A DNA stretch of 64,000 nt, taken from an uncultured Prevotellaceae bacterium (GTDB lineage: Bacteria > Bacteroidota > Bacteroidia > Bacteroidales > Bacteroidaceae). The DNA lies in contig CAMHUI010000003.1 of the NCBI GenBank assembly GCA_946188345.1, forward strand, positions 1-64,000. Direction: 5' to 3'. This document shows, piece by piece, positions 1 to 10,401 of the stretch. Position 1 is the first letter of the stretch. Each line of letters begins with the position of its first letter. A program made the translations under genes and the position numbers. A model generated the notes under the pieces. The model ran no database searches. It worked only from the letters and a program-made list of their open reading frames with translations, and was not told the DNA's origin.

Positions 1-52
1 TTTTTTAACTGTTAATCAGGGGGTCGTTGGTTCAAGCCCATCCTGAAGCGCA
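1..52 (+). tRNA. 3' part of a tRNA-Asn-like sequence (GTT in CTGTTAA), truncated by the window start; may be a tRNA 3' fragment rather than an intact gene
   Basis: CTGTTAATCAGGGGGTCGTTGGTTCAAGCCCATCCTGAAGCGCA resembles anticodon loop + variable loop + TTCAAGC T-loop. The bases 5' of the loop (TTTTTTAA) do not pair with TCAGG. Confidence 0.4.
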
Positions 53-86
53 AAGTCCCAGCCGAAAGGTTGGGACTTTTGTTTTT
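53..86 (+). terminator. Rho-independent terminator downstream of the tRNA-like sequence
   Basis: AAAGTCCCAGCC-GAAA-GGTTGGGACTTTTGTTTTT hairpin plus T-run. Confidence 0.8.
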
Positions 87-240
87 CAAGGGTTCTGAGA
101 ATCAAGTATTTGAGGAGTACTAAAAGTCTGTGAGAATGGCAAAAAACTCTTGGAGAGTTGGCGGAAAAGGTCCGGTTTTATTCTAGAACGATGTGTTTCC
201 ATGACAGGTTTCTTCAGGCAAAAATCTTGACTGAAAGATG

Positions 241-269
241 TTGTTTTTCAGAAATAATAGCTATCTTTG
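241..269 (+). promoter_or_regulatory. Bacteroidetes-type promoter for the anSME/sulfatase pair
   Basis: TTG ... TATCTTTG (TAnnTTTG) 34 bp upstream of the ATG at 304. Confidence 0.5.
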
Positions 270-303
270 CAACCAAAACGGTAGATAACTCCATCATTCC
301 GCC

Positions 304-1551
304 ATGAGTACCTATGCTCCATTCGCCCGTCCGCTGTACGTGATGACGAAGCCCGTCGGCAGCCTCTGCAATCTGGCATGCAAGTATTGCTACTATCTCG
401 AGAAAAGCAACATCTACGCCGATGAGCCCCCACGCGAACGCTTCTCGATGAGCGACAGCACGCTCGAGGAGTTCATCCTACAGTATATCGAGGCCCAGAC
501 ACAGCCCAACGTGCTCTTCACCTGGCACGGCGGAGAACCACTCATGCGACCCCTGAGCTTCTACGAACGCATACTGAAACTGCAACGGCAGTATGCCCGC
601 GGACATATCATCGACAACTGCCTGCAGACCAACGGCACCCTGCTCACCGACGAATGGTGCGACTTCTTCCGACGCAACAACTGGCTCATCGGCATCTCCA
701 TCGACGGACCACAGGAGATGCACGACGAATACCGGCGAGCACGAGGAAACCAGCCGTCATTCTACAAGGTGATGCGAGGCATCGAACTGCTGAAGAAGCA
801 TGGCGTGGAATGGAATGCCATGGGCGTGGTGAACGACTTCAATGCCGACTACCCCCTCGACGTCTACCACTTCTACAAAGACATCGGATGCCAGTACATC
901 CAGTTCTCACCCATCATCGAACGCATCCTACACCATGCCGACGGACGACACCTCGCATCCGTCGCCGACGACGCAGAGGGCGAACTCGCAGACTTCTCCG
1001 TCAGCCCCGAACAGTACGGCCGCTTCTGCTGCGACATCTTCGACGAGTGGGTGCGACACGACGTAGGACACATCTTCGTGCAGCTCTTCGACTCCACACT
1101 GGCACGATGGATGGGCGTCGAGCCCGGCGTATGCGCCATGGCAGAGACCTGCGGACATGCAGCCGTCATCGAACACAACGGCGACATCTACTCCTGCGAC
1201 CACTTCGTATTCCCGGAATACCGCCTCGGCAACATCCATACCGACACCATCACCGGCATGATGTACAGCCAACGCCAGAACGACTTCGGGCAAGCTAAAC
1301 GCGACAGCCTGCCCGGCCAGTGCCAACAGTGCGAATGGCGCTTCGCATGCAACGGCGGATGCCCCAAAGACCGCTTCCGCAGCACCAGCAGCGGAGAACA
1401 CGGACTGAACTACCTCTGCGCAGGCTACCGCCGCTTCTTCTCCCACGTAGCCCCCTACATGGACTTCATGAAACACGAACTACAAAACCAACGGCCGCCA
1501 GCCAACATCATGCAGAATATCAACAACATAAAACACCAACAGACACTATGA
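304..1551 (+). CDS. Anaerobic sulfatase-maturating radical SAM enzyme (anSME, SPASM domain)
   Basis: CNLACKYCYY radical SAM CxxxCxxC motif; TWHGGEP; C-terminal Cys clusters (CGHAAVIEHNGDIYSCDHFVFPEYRLGN, CQQCEWRFACNGGCPKDR); adjacent sulfatase. Confidence 0.92.
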   Translation: MSTYAPFARPLYVMTKPVGSLCNLACKYCYYLEKSNIYADEPPRERFSMSDSTLEEFILQYIEAQTQPNVLFTWHGGEPLMRPLSFYERILKLQRQYARGHIIDNCLQTNGTLLTDEWCDFFRRNNWLIGISIDGPQEMHDEYRRARGNQPSFYKVMRGIELLKKHGVEWNAMGVVNDFNADYPLDVYHFYKDIGCQYIQFSPIIERILHHADGRHLASVADDAEGELADFSVSPEQYGRFCCDIFDEWVRHDVGHIFVQLFDSTLARWMGVEPGVCAMAETCGHAAVIEHNGDIYSCDHFVFPEYRLGNIHTDTITGMMYSQRQNDFGQAKRDSLPGQCQQCEWRFACNGGCPKDRFRSTSSGEHGLNYLCAGYRRFFSHVAPYMDFMKHELQNQRPPANIMQNINNIKHQQTL

Positions 1552-4118
1552 GAAAAAAAACATCCAGACAAATCCTACTGTCAGCAACAGCACTGCTGCC
1601 AGCAGCGGCAGCCGCACAAGAGGCCGACCAGCGACCAAACATCATGCTCATCGTTGTCGACGACATGGGATACTCCGACCCTCAGTGCTTCGGAGGAGAA
1701 GTAGAGACACCCAACATCAACGCCATGGCAGAGAACGGCGTGCGATTCACACAGTTCTTCAACTGCGGACGAAGCTGCCCCTCACGAGCATCACTCCTCA
1801 CAGGAATGTACGCACAGCAGGTAGGCATCACTGGCATGGGACTAAGCCTCACAAAGAACTGCGTCACCATTCCCGAAGCACTCCTCGGCGCAGGCTACCA
1901 CACCGCCATGAGCGGAAAATGGCACCTCTCACTCACGCAAGGCATCGGCAACAAGCAGGACCAGATGGCATGGCTCTCACATCAGAACACATTCAACGAC
2001 AGACCATTCGCACCAAAAGACACCTATCCATGCAACAGAGGATTCGAAGAACACTGGGGAACAATATGGGGCGTCGTCAACCACTTCGACCCCTTCTCGC
2101 TCGTACACAACGAAGACGCCATCTACACCGATGCCATACCAGAAGACTTCTACTCCACTGACTTCATCACACAGAAAGCCGTCGACATGATCGGAGACCT
2201 CTCACAAGAACAAGAACCATTCTTCATGTACGTCTCCTACAACGCACCACACTGGCCCCTACACGCCAAACCCGAAGACATCGCCAAATACAAGGGACGC
2301 TACGACCAAGGCTGGGACATCCTGCGACAGCAGCGCTACCAGCGAATGGTAGAAATGGGCATCATCAATCCCGAAGAAACACCCATGTCCGACAACGAGT
2401 CAGGACGAACATGGGAAAACGAACCCGACAAAGCACTCATGGCAGCCAACATGGAAGTCCACGCAGCCATGATCGACTGCGTAGACCAAGGCATCGGACG
2501 CATACTCCAAAAACTCAAGGAAACAGGAGAATACGACAACACCATCATCATCTTCACATCCGACAACGGAGCATCACCCGAAAACTACGAAATAGGCGAC
2601 TTCGACCGACACGACCGAACACGCAACGGACAGATGGTAACACGAAACGCACAAGTGCCAGGATCAGAACTCACCTACAACTACATCGGCAACGGATGGG
2701 CAGGAGCCGTCAACACACCATTCAGATACTGGAAAGCAGAGTCATTCCACGGCGGAACAGCAACACCAACCATCATACAGTGGCCGGCAGGACTCAAAGC
2801 CCAACACGGAAGCATCATCAGCCAACCATGCCACTACATCGACATCATGCCCACATGCCTCGAACTGGCCAACGCCACCTACCCCCAAACCTACAACGGA
2901 AACAACATACAACCCCTGCCAGCAGAAGGACAAAGCCTCATGCCACTCCTCAACGGCGACACATGGCAGGAAGAACGAACCATGTTCTGGGAACACGAGA
3001 AAGGACGAGCCGTACGCGTAGGCGACTGGAAGATGACATCCCTGCGAAACGGAGGATGGCAACTCTTCAACATGCGCAACGACTACTCCGAAACCAACAA
3101 CGTCGCCGCTGAGCACCCCGACAAAGTGCGCGAACTCAAAAACCTATGGAACAACTGGGCACGAAGCGTAGGACTCAACGTCAGCGACGACATACCCGAC
3201 ACCGACAAAGAACTCGTATTCTACTACCCTTTCGACGGGACCCTTGACGAAGGGGCCGAACACGCCTACACGCTCACACCGGCGGCAGCAGGCTACTCCT
3301 TCGCCGAGGGAAAACAAGGACAAGCACTCGCACTCAACGGCAACGCACAATACGTCGACATGAACACCACCGGACTCGTCAACACACAAAACACACAGTA
3401 CACACTCTGCTGCTGGGTCTACGACGAAGAAACAGCCATACCCACATCAGGAAACACACAGGACGGTGCCTACTTCCGTGACGAAGTCATCGTAGCACAG
3501 AAAGACAACGCCGGGACAGGACGCATCACACTCTACGCACGCATCGAGACACCAACCGTAGCAGGCAACACACGATACTACTACGACAACTTCATCGGAG
3601 GCAACCACAACCGCTCCAACGACGGAGCATTCCAGCGCGGACGATGGCAACACGTCGCCGTCGTATGCGACCCCGTAGAACGAAACATCACCTTCTACGT
3701 CGACGGCGAGCGCAACCGAACCGTATCCGCCACCACCTTCGAAGCCTGCACAGGAGGATTCCGCATCGGCGGACACAAAGCCAACAAAGACTATTGGCAC
3801 GGACGCATCGACGAGCTGTACCTCTTCCGAGGCATCCTCACACCCGACGAGATACGACAAGTACGCGACGGCAACTACCTGACCAACATCGAAGCCGTTG
3901 AAAAGGACAACTTCGATATCAGCTACGATGCCAAGACGCGGCAGCTCAGCACCAACGGCAAGGTCAGCCACATCAGTGTCTACACGCCTGCAGGCCAGAC
4001 CGTGGTGAGTAGCGACAGGCAAACCATAGTGTCGCTCGACAGCCTGCCGAAGGGCACCTATCTGGTCACCGCCACCGATCAGCAAGGCCGGCAGGTGTCA
4101 GCAAAGGTGAGGAGGTGA
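1548..4118 (+). CDS. Cys-type sulfatase with C-terminal LamG-like domain and T9SS-type sorting tail
   Basis: RPNIMLIVVDDMGYSD, CPSRASLLTG sulfatase signature; C-terminal concanavalin-like segment and 'ISVYTPAGQTVV...GTYLVTATDQQGRQVSAKVRR' tail. ATG at 1548 overlaps the anSME stop (ATGA); the longer ORF start at 1320 lies inside anSME. Confidence 0.92.
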   Translation: MRKKTSRQILLSATALLPAAAAAQEADQRPNIMLIVVDDMGYSDPQCFGGEVETPNINAMAENGVRFTQFFNCGRSCPSRASLLTGMYAQQVGITGMGLSLTKNCVTIPEALLGAGYHTAMSGKWHLSLTQGIGNKQDQMAWLSHQNTFNDRPFAPKDTYPCNRGFEEHWGTIWGVVNHFDPFSLVHNEDAIYTDAIPEDFYSTDFITQKAVDMIGDLSQEQEPFFMYVSYNAPHWPLHAKPEDIAKYKGRYDQGWDILRQQRYQRMVEMGIINPEETPMSDNESGRTWENEPDKALMAANMEVHAAMIDCVDQGIGRILQKLKETGEYDNTIIIFTSDNGASPENYEIGDFDRHDRTRNGQMVTRNAQVPGSELTYNYIGNGWAGAVNTPFRYWKAESFHGGTATPTIIQWPAGLKAQHGSIISQPCHYIDIMPTCLELANATYPQTYNGNNIQPLPAEGQSLMPLLNGDTWQEERTMFWEHEKGRAVRVGDWKMTSLRNGGWQLFNMRNDYSETNNVAAEHPDKVRELKNLWNNWARSVGLNVSDDIPDTDKELVFYYPFDGTLDEGAEHAYTLTPAAAGYSFAEGKQGQALALNGNAQYVDMNTTGLVNTQNTQYTLCCWVYDEETAIPTSGNTQDGAYFRDEVIVAQKDNAGTGRITLYARIETPTVAGNTRYYYDNFIGGNHNRSNDGAFQRGRWQHVAVVCDPVERNITFYVDGERNRTVSATTFEACTGGFRIGGHKANKDYWHGRIDELYLFRGILTPDEIRQVRDGNYLTNIEAVEKDNFDISYDAKTRQLSTNGKVSHISVYTPAGQTVVSSDRQTIVSLDSLPKGTYLVTATDQQGRQVSAKVRR

Positions 4119-4170
4119 ATGAAAAAACAAAAAGTGAAAAGTTCGGGAACTTAAGAAAAACAGCTAAAAA

Positions 4171-4202
4171 TTTGGTTATTAAGGAAAAAGTTCGTAACTT
4201 TG
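4171..4202 (+). promoter_or_regulatory. Promoter of the rimP-nusA-infB operon
   Basis: TTTG-N20-TAACTTTG. Confidence 0.6.
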
Positions 4203-4215
4203 CACCCGTTCAGTG

Positions 4216-4247
4216 GAATTGAGGGGCCCAAACAGGGCTCCTCATTC
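4216..4247 (+). promoter_or_regulatory. 5' leader hairpin upstream of rimP
   Basis: GAATTGAGGGGCCC-AAACA-GGGCTCCTCATTC stem-loop between promoter and ATG. Confidence 0.45.
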
Positions 4248-4255
4248 TGTTTAAA

Positions 4256-4744
4256 ATGGATGAAATCCAAACTATTATGATTGACAAGAACATCGTAAAA
4301 AAGTATGTAGAAGAGTGGCTCCAGGACAAGGACTACTTTTTGGTAGACATTGAGATTAGTGCAGACAACCGGATTGTTGTCGAGATAGACCATGCCGACG
4401 GCGTGTGGATTGAAGACTGTGTAGAACTGAGCCGCTATATTGAAGACCACCTCGACCGTGAAAAGGAAGACTTTGAGCTGGAGGTAGGTTCTGCTGGACT
4501 GGGCCAGCCCTTCAAGGTGGTGCAGCAATATAAAAACTTCATCGGCAAGGACGTGGAAGTACTCTGCACCGACGGCAAGAAGATGAAAGGCGTGCTCAGC
4601 AGCGTCGACGAACCTATGTTCACCGTCACCGTCGAAGAAAAGGTGAAGGAGGAAGGCAAAAAGCGCCCTGTCATTCAGGCTGTGGAACACACCTTCAATA
4701 TGAACGAGGTGAAGTATTGCAAGTATCTCATCAACTTCAAATAA
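4256..4744 (+). CDS. rimP: Ribosome maturation factor RimP
   Basis: RimP-like N-domain (VVEIDHADGVWIEDCVELSRYIEDHLDREKEDFELEVGSAGLGQPF) directly upstream of nusA. Confidence 0.93.
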   Translation: MDEIQTIMIDKNIVKKYVEEWLQDKDYFLVDIEISADNRIVVEIDHADGVWIEDCVELSRYIEDHLDREKEDFELEVGSAGLGQPFKVVQQYKNFIGKDVEVLCTDGKKMKGVLSSVDEPMFTVTVEEKVKEEGKKRPVIQAVEHTFNMNEVKYCKYLINFK

Positions 4745-4774
4745 GTGAAAAATCAAAATTAAAAAATATAGATA

Positions 4775-6034
4775 ATGGCAACAAAAAAATCAGAAACCAT
4801 GAGCATGATCGATACGTTCCGCGAGTTTAAGGAAACGAAGAACATCGATCGTACTACGTTGGTGAGCGTGCTGGAAGAAAGCTTCCGCAACGTGCTCGCA
4901 AAGATTTATGGCAGCGACGAGAACTTCGATGTCATTGTGAATCCCGACAAGGGCGATTTTGAAATCTATCGTAACCGCATCGTCGTAGCCGACGGTGAGG
5001 TGGCCGACGAGAACAAGCAGATTGCGCTCTCTGAAGCCCAGAAGATTGAGCCCGATTACGAGATTGACGAGGAAGTGTCGGAGAGCGTCGACTTTGCCAA
5101 GTTCGGCCGTCGCGCCATCCTCAACCTGCGTCAGACGCTGGCATCCAAGATTCTCGAACTGGAGCATGACTCGCTGTACAACAAGTACAAGGACAGAGTC
5201 GGACAGATTACCTCCGGAGAGGTCTATCAGGTTTGGAAGCGCGAGGTGTTGCTCATCGACGACGAGGGCAACGAGCTGCTGCTGCCGAAGTCGGAGCAGA
5301 TTCCCAATGACCAGTACCACAAGGGTGAGACACTGCGCGCCGTCATCCTGCGCGTTGACAATGAGAACAACAATCCGAAGATTATTCTCTCGCGCACCAG
5401 CCCCACCTTCCTGGAGCGTCTTCTCGAAGCTGAGGTACCCGAAATCAACGACGGTCTCATCTCCATCAAAAAGATTGCCCGCATGCCGGGTGAGCGCGCC
5501 AAGATTGCTGTCGAGAGCTACGACGACCGCATCGACCCCGTAGGAGCCTGCGTCGGCGTGAAGGGCAGCCGCGTTCACGGCATCGTGCGCGAACTGAACA
5601 ACGAGAACATTGACGTCATCAACTACACCTCCAATGTGAAACTCTTCATCCAGCGCGCCCTCAGCCCAGCCCGCGTCTCCAGCATCAACATCAACGAGGA
5701 GGAGCGCAAGGCAGAGGTATTCCTGCAGCCTGAAGAAGTATCTCTCGCCATCGGTAAGGGCGGACTCAACATCAAGCTCGCCTCCATGCTTACAGAGTAT
5801 ACCATCGACGTCTTCCGCGAAATCGCTGAGAACGAGGATGAGGAAGATATCTACCTCGATGAGTTTGCCGACGAGGTTGACCAGTGGGTCATCGACGCCA
5901 TCAAGGCCATCGGACTTGACACCGCTAAGCAGGTCATCAACGCTCCACGCGAGATGCTGATTGAGCGTGCCGACCTCGAGGAGGAAACCGTCGACCAGCT
6001 GCTTGAGGTTCTCAAGGCAGAATTCGAGCAGTAA
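4775..6034 (+). CDS. nusA: Transcription termination/antitermination protein NusA
   Basis: S1/KH organisation; [48 protein letters not shown]. Confidence 0.96.
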   Translation: MATKKSETMSMIDTFREFKETKNIDRTTLVSVLEESFRNVLAKIYGSDENFDVIVNPDKGDFEIYRNRIVVADGEVADENKQIALSEAQKIEPDYEIDEEVSESVDFAKFGRRAILNLRQTLASKILELEHDSLYNKYKDRVGQITSGEVYQVWKREVLLIDDEGNELLLPKSEQIPNDQYHKGETLRAVILRVDNENNNPKIILSRTSPTFLERLLEAEVPEINDGLISIKKIARMPGERAKIAVESYDDRIDPVGACVGVKGSRVHGIVRELNNENIDVINYTSNVKLFIQRALSPARVSSININEEERKAEVFLQPEEVSLAIGKGGLNIKLASMLTEYTIDVFREIAENEDEEDIYLDEFADEVDQWVIDAIKAIGLDTAKQVINAPREMLIERADLEEETVDQLLEVLKAEFEQ

Positions 6035-6080
6035 GCCGACTATTCAACATTCAAAAGTAAAAAATCAAAAATCATCAAGA

Positions 6081-8894
6081 ATGAGCATCAGATTAAACAA
6101 AGCCATCAGTGAACTTAACATCGGACTCCAGACGGCAGTGGAGTTCCTGACGAAGAAATACGGATTGCCCGAAGACTCCCTCAGCCTGACTTCGAAGATT
6201 GACGACGAGCAGCATCAGTCACTCATTGAAGCCTTCAAGCAGGACAAGGAAGTGCGGTCGCAGGCCGAGAAACTCTTCCCCAAGAAGCCCAAGGAAAAGA
6301 AGCCCCAGGCCGAGCCCAAGGAGACAAGGGCCGAGAGCCTGCTCGGCTCCACGCCCCAACAGAAGTTCAATCCGTTGGGTAAGATAGACTTGGACACCCT
6401 TGGAAAGAAGCCTGCGCCGAAAGAGTCTGCTGCTCCCCAGCCCGAGCCAAAAGCCGAGCCCGAAACAAAGGCCGAGGCTGCTGCCGTCAGCCCCAAGCCC
6501 GAGACAACTGAGAAACCAAAGAAAGCAGAGAAGCCTGAAGCCACCGCTACAGTCGAGAAGAACGAACCTGTTGAGCAACCCGTGGCTGAAGAAAAACCTG
6601 TATCACCGGAGGTTTCTGAAAATTCCGAGCCCACTGAGCCCGCTGAGAGTTCTGAAGTCTTCCAGACCAAAAACGAGAAGAAGCTTCTCGCTACGCCCAA
6701 GGTGAACGTTCTGGGCAAGATAGACCTCGACTCGCTCAACCAGAGCACCCGTCCTAAGAAGAAGTCTAAGGAGGAGCGCCGCAAGGAGCGCGAGGAAAAA
6801 GCCCAGCAGTCGCGCGACGGCAAGAAGAAGCGCGAGCGCATCAACAAGGTGCGCGTCGACATCAATGCCGAGGCCAACCAGCCGCAGGGCAACCCCAACA
6901 AGGGCAGCAACGGTCCGAAAGGCGATGCCGGCGGCAAGAAAGATAAGAAAAAGAAGAATCGCGGACGCAATCAGAAGCCGCTCGAGGTAAACGAAGAGGA
7001 CGTGGCACGTCAGGTCAAGGAGACGTTGGCCCGACTCACCAACAAGCAGACCCAGAACAAGAAGGGTGCCAAATATCGCAAGGAGAAACGCGAAGCCGTT
7101 CAGGAGCGCCTCAACGAAGAGATGGCCGAACAGGCTGCAGAGAGCAAGACGCTGAAACTCACCGAATTCGTCACCGTCAGCGAGTTGGCCACGATGATGA
7201 ACGTCGGCGTCACGCAAGTCATCTCTACGCTTATGTCCGTCGGCATCATGGTCAGCATCAATCAGCGCCTCGACGCCGAGACCATCAACCTCGTAGCAGA
7301 CGAGTTTGGCTTCAAGACCGAATACGTCAGTGCTGAGGTGCAGGAAGCCGTCAGCGAGGAAGCCGACGATGAGAACGACCTCGTTCCGCGCGCACCGATA
7401 GTGACTGTCATGGGACACGTAGACCATGGTAAGACCTCACTTCTCGACTACATCCGCAAGACCAACGTCATCGCCGGTGAGGCCGGCGGCATCACTCAGC
7501 ACATCGGTGCCTACAACGTTAAACTCGAGGACGGCCGACGCATCACCTTCCTCGACACCCCGGGACACGAGGCCTTCACCGCCATGCGAGCCCGTGGAAC
7601 ACAGGTTACCGACATCGCCATCATCATTGTCGCTGCCGACGACTCCGTGATGCCCACCACCAAAGAGGCCATCGCCCACGCACAGGCGGCCAACGTGCCC
7701 ATGGTGTTCGCCATTAATAAGATAGACAAACCCGGAGCCAACCCCGACAAGATACGCGAAGACCTCGCCCAGATGAACCTTCTCGTAGAGGAGTGGGGTG
7801 GAAAATACCAATGTCAGGAAATCTCCGCTAAAAAAGGCCAGGGCGTCAGCGAACTGCTCGAGAAAGTACTCCTCGAAGCCGAGATGCTCGACCTGAAAGC
7901 CAACCCCAACCGCAAGGCCACAGGTAGCATCATCGAGTCCTCGCTTGACAAGGGTCGCGGCTATGTCTCCACGGTGCTCGTCTCCAACGGCACGCTGCGC
8001 GTCGGCGACAACGTCATCGCCGGAACCGCCTGGGGACGCATCAAGGCCATGTTCAACGAGCGCAACCAGCGCATCACCGAAGCCCGTCCAGCCGAACCCG
8101 TCATCATACTTGGACTCAACGGAGCACCCACTGCCGGCGACACCTTCCACGTCCTCGACACCGAGCAGGAAGCACGCGAGATAGCCAACAAGCGCCTCCA
8201 GCTGCAGCGCGAACAGGGGCTGCGCACTCAGAAGCGACTCACCCTCAGCGATATCTCACACCGCATCGCACTCGGATCCTTCAAGGAACTCAACATCATC
8301 GTCAAGGGCGACACCGACGGCTCCATCGAAGCCCTCAGCGACTCCTTCATCAAACTCTCAACCGAGAAAATCAAGGTCAACGTCATCTACAAGGCAGTCG
8401 GACAAATCTCCGAGAGCGATGTCACCCTGGCTGATGCTTCCGACGCACTCATCGTAGGCTTCCAGGTGCGCCCCTCAGGAGCCGCCCGCAAGCTGGCCGA
8501 CAACGAAGGTGTGGAAATCAACACCTACTCCGTCATCTACGATGCCATCGACGACGTGAAGTCGGCCATGGAAGGCATGCTCGACAAGGTGAAGAAGGAA
8601 GTCGTCACCGGACAGGTGGAAGTCCGCCAGGTCTTCAAGATTTCCAAGGTAGGCACCGTAGCCGGAGCCATCGTCACCGAAGGCAAGGTGCACAACAAAG
8701 ACAAGGCCCGCGTCATCCGCGACGGCATCGTCGTCCACACAGCACCCATCGGAGCACTCAAACGCTATAAAGACGACGTCAAGGAGGTTGCCACCGGCTT
8801 CGAGTGCGGTATCTCACTCTCCAACTACAACGACATCCTTGAAGGCGACATCCTCGAGACCTTCACCGAGATAGAAGTACAGCAGACCCTCTAA
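6081..8894 (+). CDS. infB: Translation initiation factor IF-2
   Basis: [25 protein letters not shown]...[34 protein letters not shown]; start at [17 protein letters not shown]. Confidence 0.97.
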   Translation: MSIRLNKAISELNIGLQTAVEFLTKKYGLPEDSLSLTSKIDDEQHQSLIEAFKQDKEVRSQAEKLFPKKPKEKKPQAEPKETRAESLLGSTPQQKFNPLGKIDLDTLGKKPAPKESAAPQPEPKAEPETKAEAAAVSPKPETTEKPKKAEKPEATATVEKNEPVEQPVAEEKPVSPEVSENSEPTEPAESSEVFQTKNEKKLLATPKVNVLGKIDLDSLNQSTRPKKKSKEERRKEREEKAQQSRDGKKKRERINKVRVDINAEANQPQGNPNKGSNGPKGDAGGKKDKKKKNRGRNQKPLEVNEEDVARQVKETLARLTNKQTQNKKGAKYRKEKREAVQERLNEEMAEQAAESKTLKLTEFVTVSELATMMNVGVTQVISTLMSVGIMVSINQRLDAETINLVADEFGFKTEYVSAEVQEAVSEEADDENDLVPRAPIVTVMGHVDHGKTSLLDYIRKTNVIAGEAGGITQHIGAYNVKLEDGRRITFLDTPGHEAFTAMRARGTQVTDIAIIIVAADDSVMPTTKEAIAHAQAANVPMVFAINKIDKPGANPDKIREDLAQMNLLVEEWGGKYQCQEISAKKGQGVSELLEKVLLEAEMLDLKANPNRKATGSIIESSLDKGRGYVSTVLVSNGTLRVGDNVIAGTAWGRIKAMFNERNQRITEARPAEPVIILGLNGAPTAGDTFHVLDTEQEAREIANKRLQLQREQGLRTQKRLTLSDISHRIALGSFKELNIIVKGDTDGSIEALSDSFIKLSTEKIKVNVIYKAVGQISESDVTLADASDALIVGFQVRPSGAARKLADNEGVEINTYSVIYDAIDDVKSAMEGMLDKVKKEVVTGQVEVRQVFKISKVGTVAGAIVTEGKVHNKDKARVIRDGIVVHTAPIGALKRYKDDVKEVATGFECGISLSNYNDILEGDILETFTEIEVQQTL

Positions 8895-8902
8895 CCCCCC
8901 CA

Positions 8903-8980
8903 AAAAGTGAAAAGTGAAAAACGAAAAGTAAAATAACCGCATCCCGCGACGACTTTTCATTATTCACTTTTCACTTCCCA
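8903..8980. repeat. Inverted pair of 7-bp-period A-rich/T-rich arrays (AAAAGTG-type / CTTTTCA-type)
   Basis: AAAAGTG AAAAGTG AAAAACG AAAAGTA ... CTTTTCA TTATTCA CTTTTCA CTTCCCA; arms pair 23/25. Confidence 0.75.
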
Positions 8981-9011
8981 GTAGGGGCATCATTCTTAAA
9001 TCACAAACACC

Positions 9012-10166
9012 ATGGTAAACAGATTCATCCTGAACGAAGTATCTTACTTCGGCCCGGGCGCCCGACACGAGCTGCCCGCAGTAGTACAGCGCCTTGGATT
9101 CAAAAAGGCGCTCGTAGTAACCGACAAAGGCCTCATGCAGTTTGGCGTGGCCAAGCAGGTGCTCGACGTCATGGACGGCGCCGGCATCGAGTACGCCATC
9201 TTTGACGACGTGAAGCCCAATCCCACCGTTACCAACGTCAAGCGCGGTATCGAAGCATGTAAAGAGGCTGGTGCCGACTTCATCGTAGCCATCGGCGGAG
9301 GCTCCTCCATGGACACGGCCAAGGGCATCGGCATCGTCGTCAACAACCCCGAATTCTCCGACATCGTATCACTCGAAGGCGTAGCCGACACCAAGAAGAA
9401 GTCGCTCCCCATCATCGCGCTGCCCACCACAGCAGGTACAGCCGCCGAGACCACCATCAACTACGTCATCATCGACGAGACCCGGCAGGCCAAGATGGTA
9501 TGCGTCGATCCCAACGACATCCCCTGTGTGGCCATCGTCGACGCCGAGCTCATGTACTCGCTGCCCAAGTCGCTCACCGCAGCCACGGGTATGGATGCCA
9601 TGACCCACGCTATCGAGGGCCTCATCACCAAGGCAGCCTGGGAGATGAGCGATATGTTCGAACTCAAAGCCATTGAGATGATCTACCGCTACCTGCCCGT
9701 AGCTGTTGAAGACCCACAGAACGCCGACGCCCGCAATGGTATGGCCGTAGCACAATACATCGCCGGCATGGCCTTCTCCAACGTTGGCCTCGGCGTAGAC
9801 CACGGCATGGCCCACCCGCTGAGCGCCCTCTTCGACGTCCCCCACGGCGTAGCCTGCGCCATGTTGCTACCCACCGTCATGCGCTTCAATATGCCCGCAG
9901 CACTCGATAAGTATACCGACATCGCCAAGGCCGTAGGCGTCTGGCGTGACGGCATGACCAAGCAGGAAGCCGCCGATGCAGCATGCAAGGCTATCGAAGA
10001 CCTCAGTGCACGTGTAGGCACCAACAAACGCCTCACCGACCTCGGCATCCAAGAGAGCGACATCCCTGCCCTCGCCGAGCAAGCCTTCCGAGACGTCTGC
10101 ACACCCGGCAACCCCCGCGAAGTCAGCAAAGAACAGATTATAGAACTCTACCATACCATCCTCTAA
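9012..10166 (+). CDS. fucO: Iron-containing alcohol dehydrogenase, lactaldehyde reductase type
   Basis: FIVAIGGGSSMDTAKGIG, LPTTAGTAAETT, GMDAMTHAIEGL, VDHGMAHPLSALFDVPHG. Confidence 0.88.
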   Translation: MVNRFILNEVSYFGPGARHELPAVVQRLGFKKALVVTDKGLMQFGVAKQVLDVMDGAGIEYAIFDDVKPNPTVTNVKRGIEACKEAGADFIVAIGGGSSMDTAKGIGIVVNNPEFSDIVSLEGVADTKKKSLPIIALPTTAGTAAETTINYVIIDETRQAKMVCVDPNDIPCVAIVDAELMYSLPKSLTAATGMDAMTHAIEGLITKAAWEMSDMFELKAIEMIYRYLPVAVEDPQNADARNGMAVAQYIAGMAFSNVGLGVDHGMAHPLSALFDVPHGVACAMLLPTVMRFNMPAALDKYTDIAKAVGVWRDGMTKQEAADAACKAIEDLSARVGTNKRLTDLGIQESDIPALAEQAFRDVCTPGNPREVSKEQIIELYHTIL

Positions 10167-10181
10167 AGGTTGAACACCCAC

Positions 10182-10229
10182 AAAGATTGGCAAGAAGACG
10201 TCGGCAATGCCTTCTTGCCAATCTTTTTT
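10182..10229. terminator. Rho-independent terminator after fucO
   Basis: 16-bp arms AAAGATTGGCAAGAAG / CTTCTTGCCAATCTTT followed by TTT. Confidence 0.9.
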
Positions 10230-10307
10230 ATTACCCGGCACAAAAAAAATGCATCTCCCGTAAAAAAACAAATTGTCAGAATTGTCTTATAAATAACAAT
10301 ACCTTCG

Positions 10308-10385
10308 AGAAGCGAAAAACGAAAAGTGAAAAAACGAAAAGTCCTCGCGGGTTGCATTTTTCACTCTTCATTTTTAACTTTTCAC
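10308..10385. repeat. Second inverted pair of 7-bp-period arrays of the AAAAGTG type
   Basis: AGAAGCG AAAAACG AAAAGTG AAAAAACG AAAAGTC ... TTTTCAC TCTTCAT TTTTAAC TTTTCAC, ending 16 bp before the ATG at 10402. Confidence 0.65.
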
Positions 10386-10401
10386 CTATAAAAGCAATCC
10401 A

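Noticed and set aside
2411-3112. 233-aa Arg/His/Gln-rich ORF
   Set aside because: Out-of-frame overlap within the sulfatase; composition reflects the A/C-skewed sense gene.
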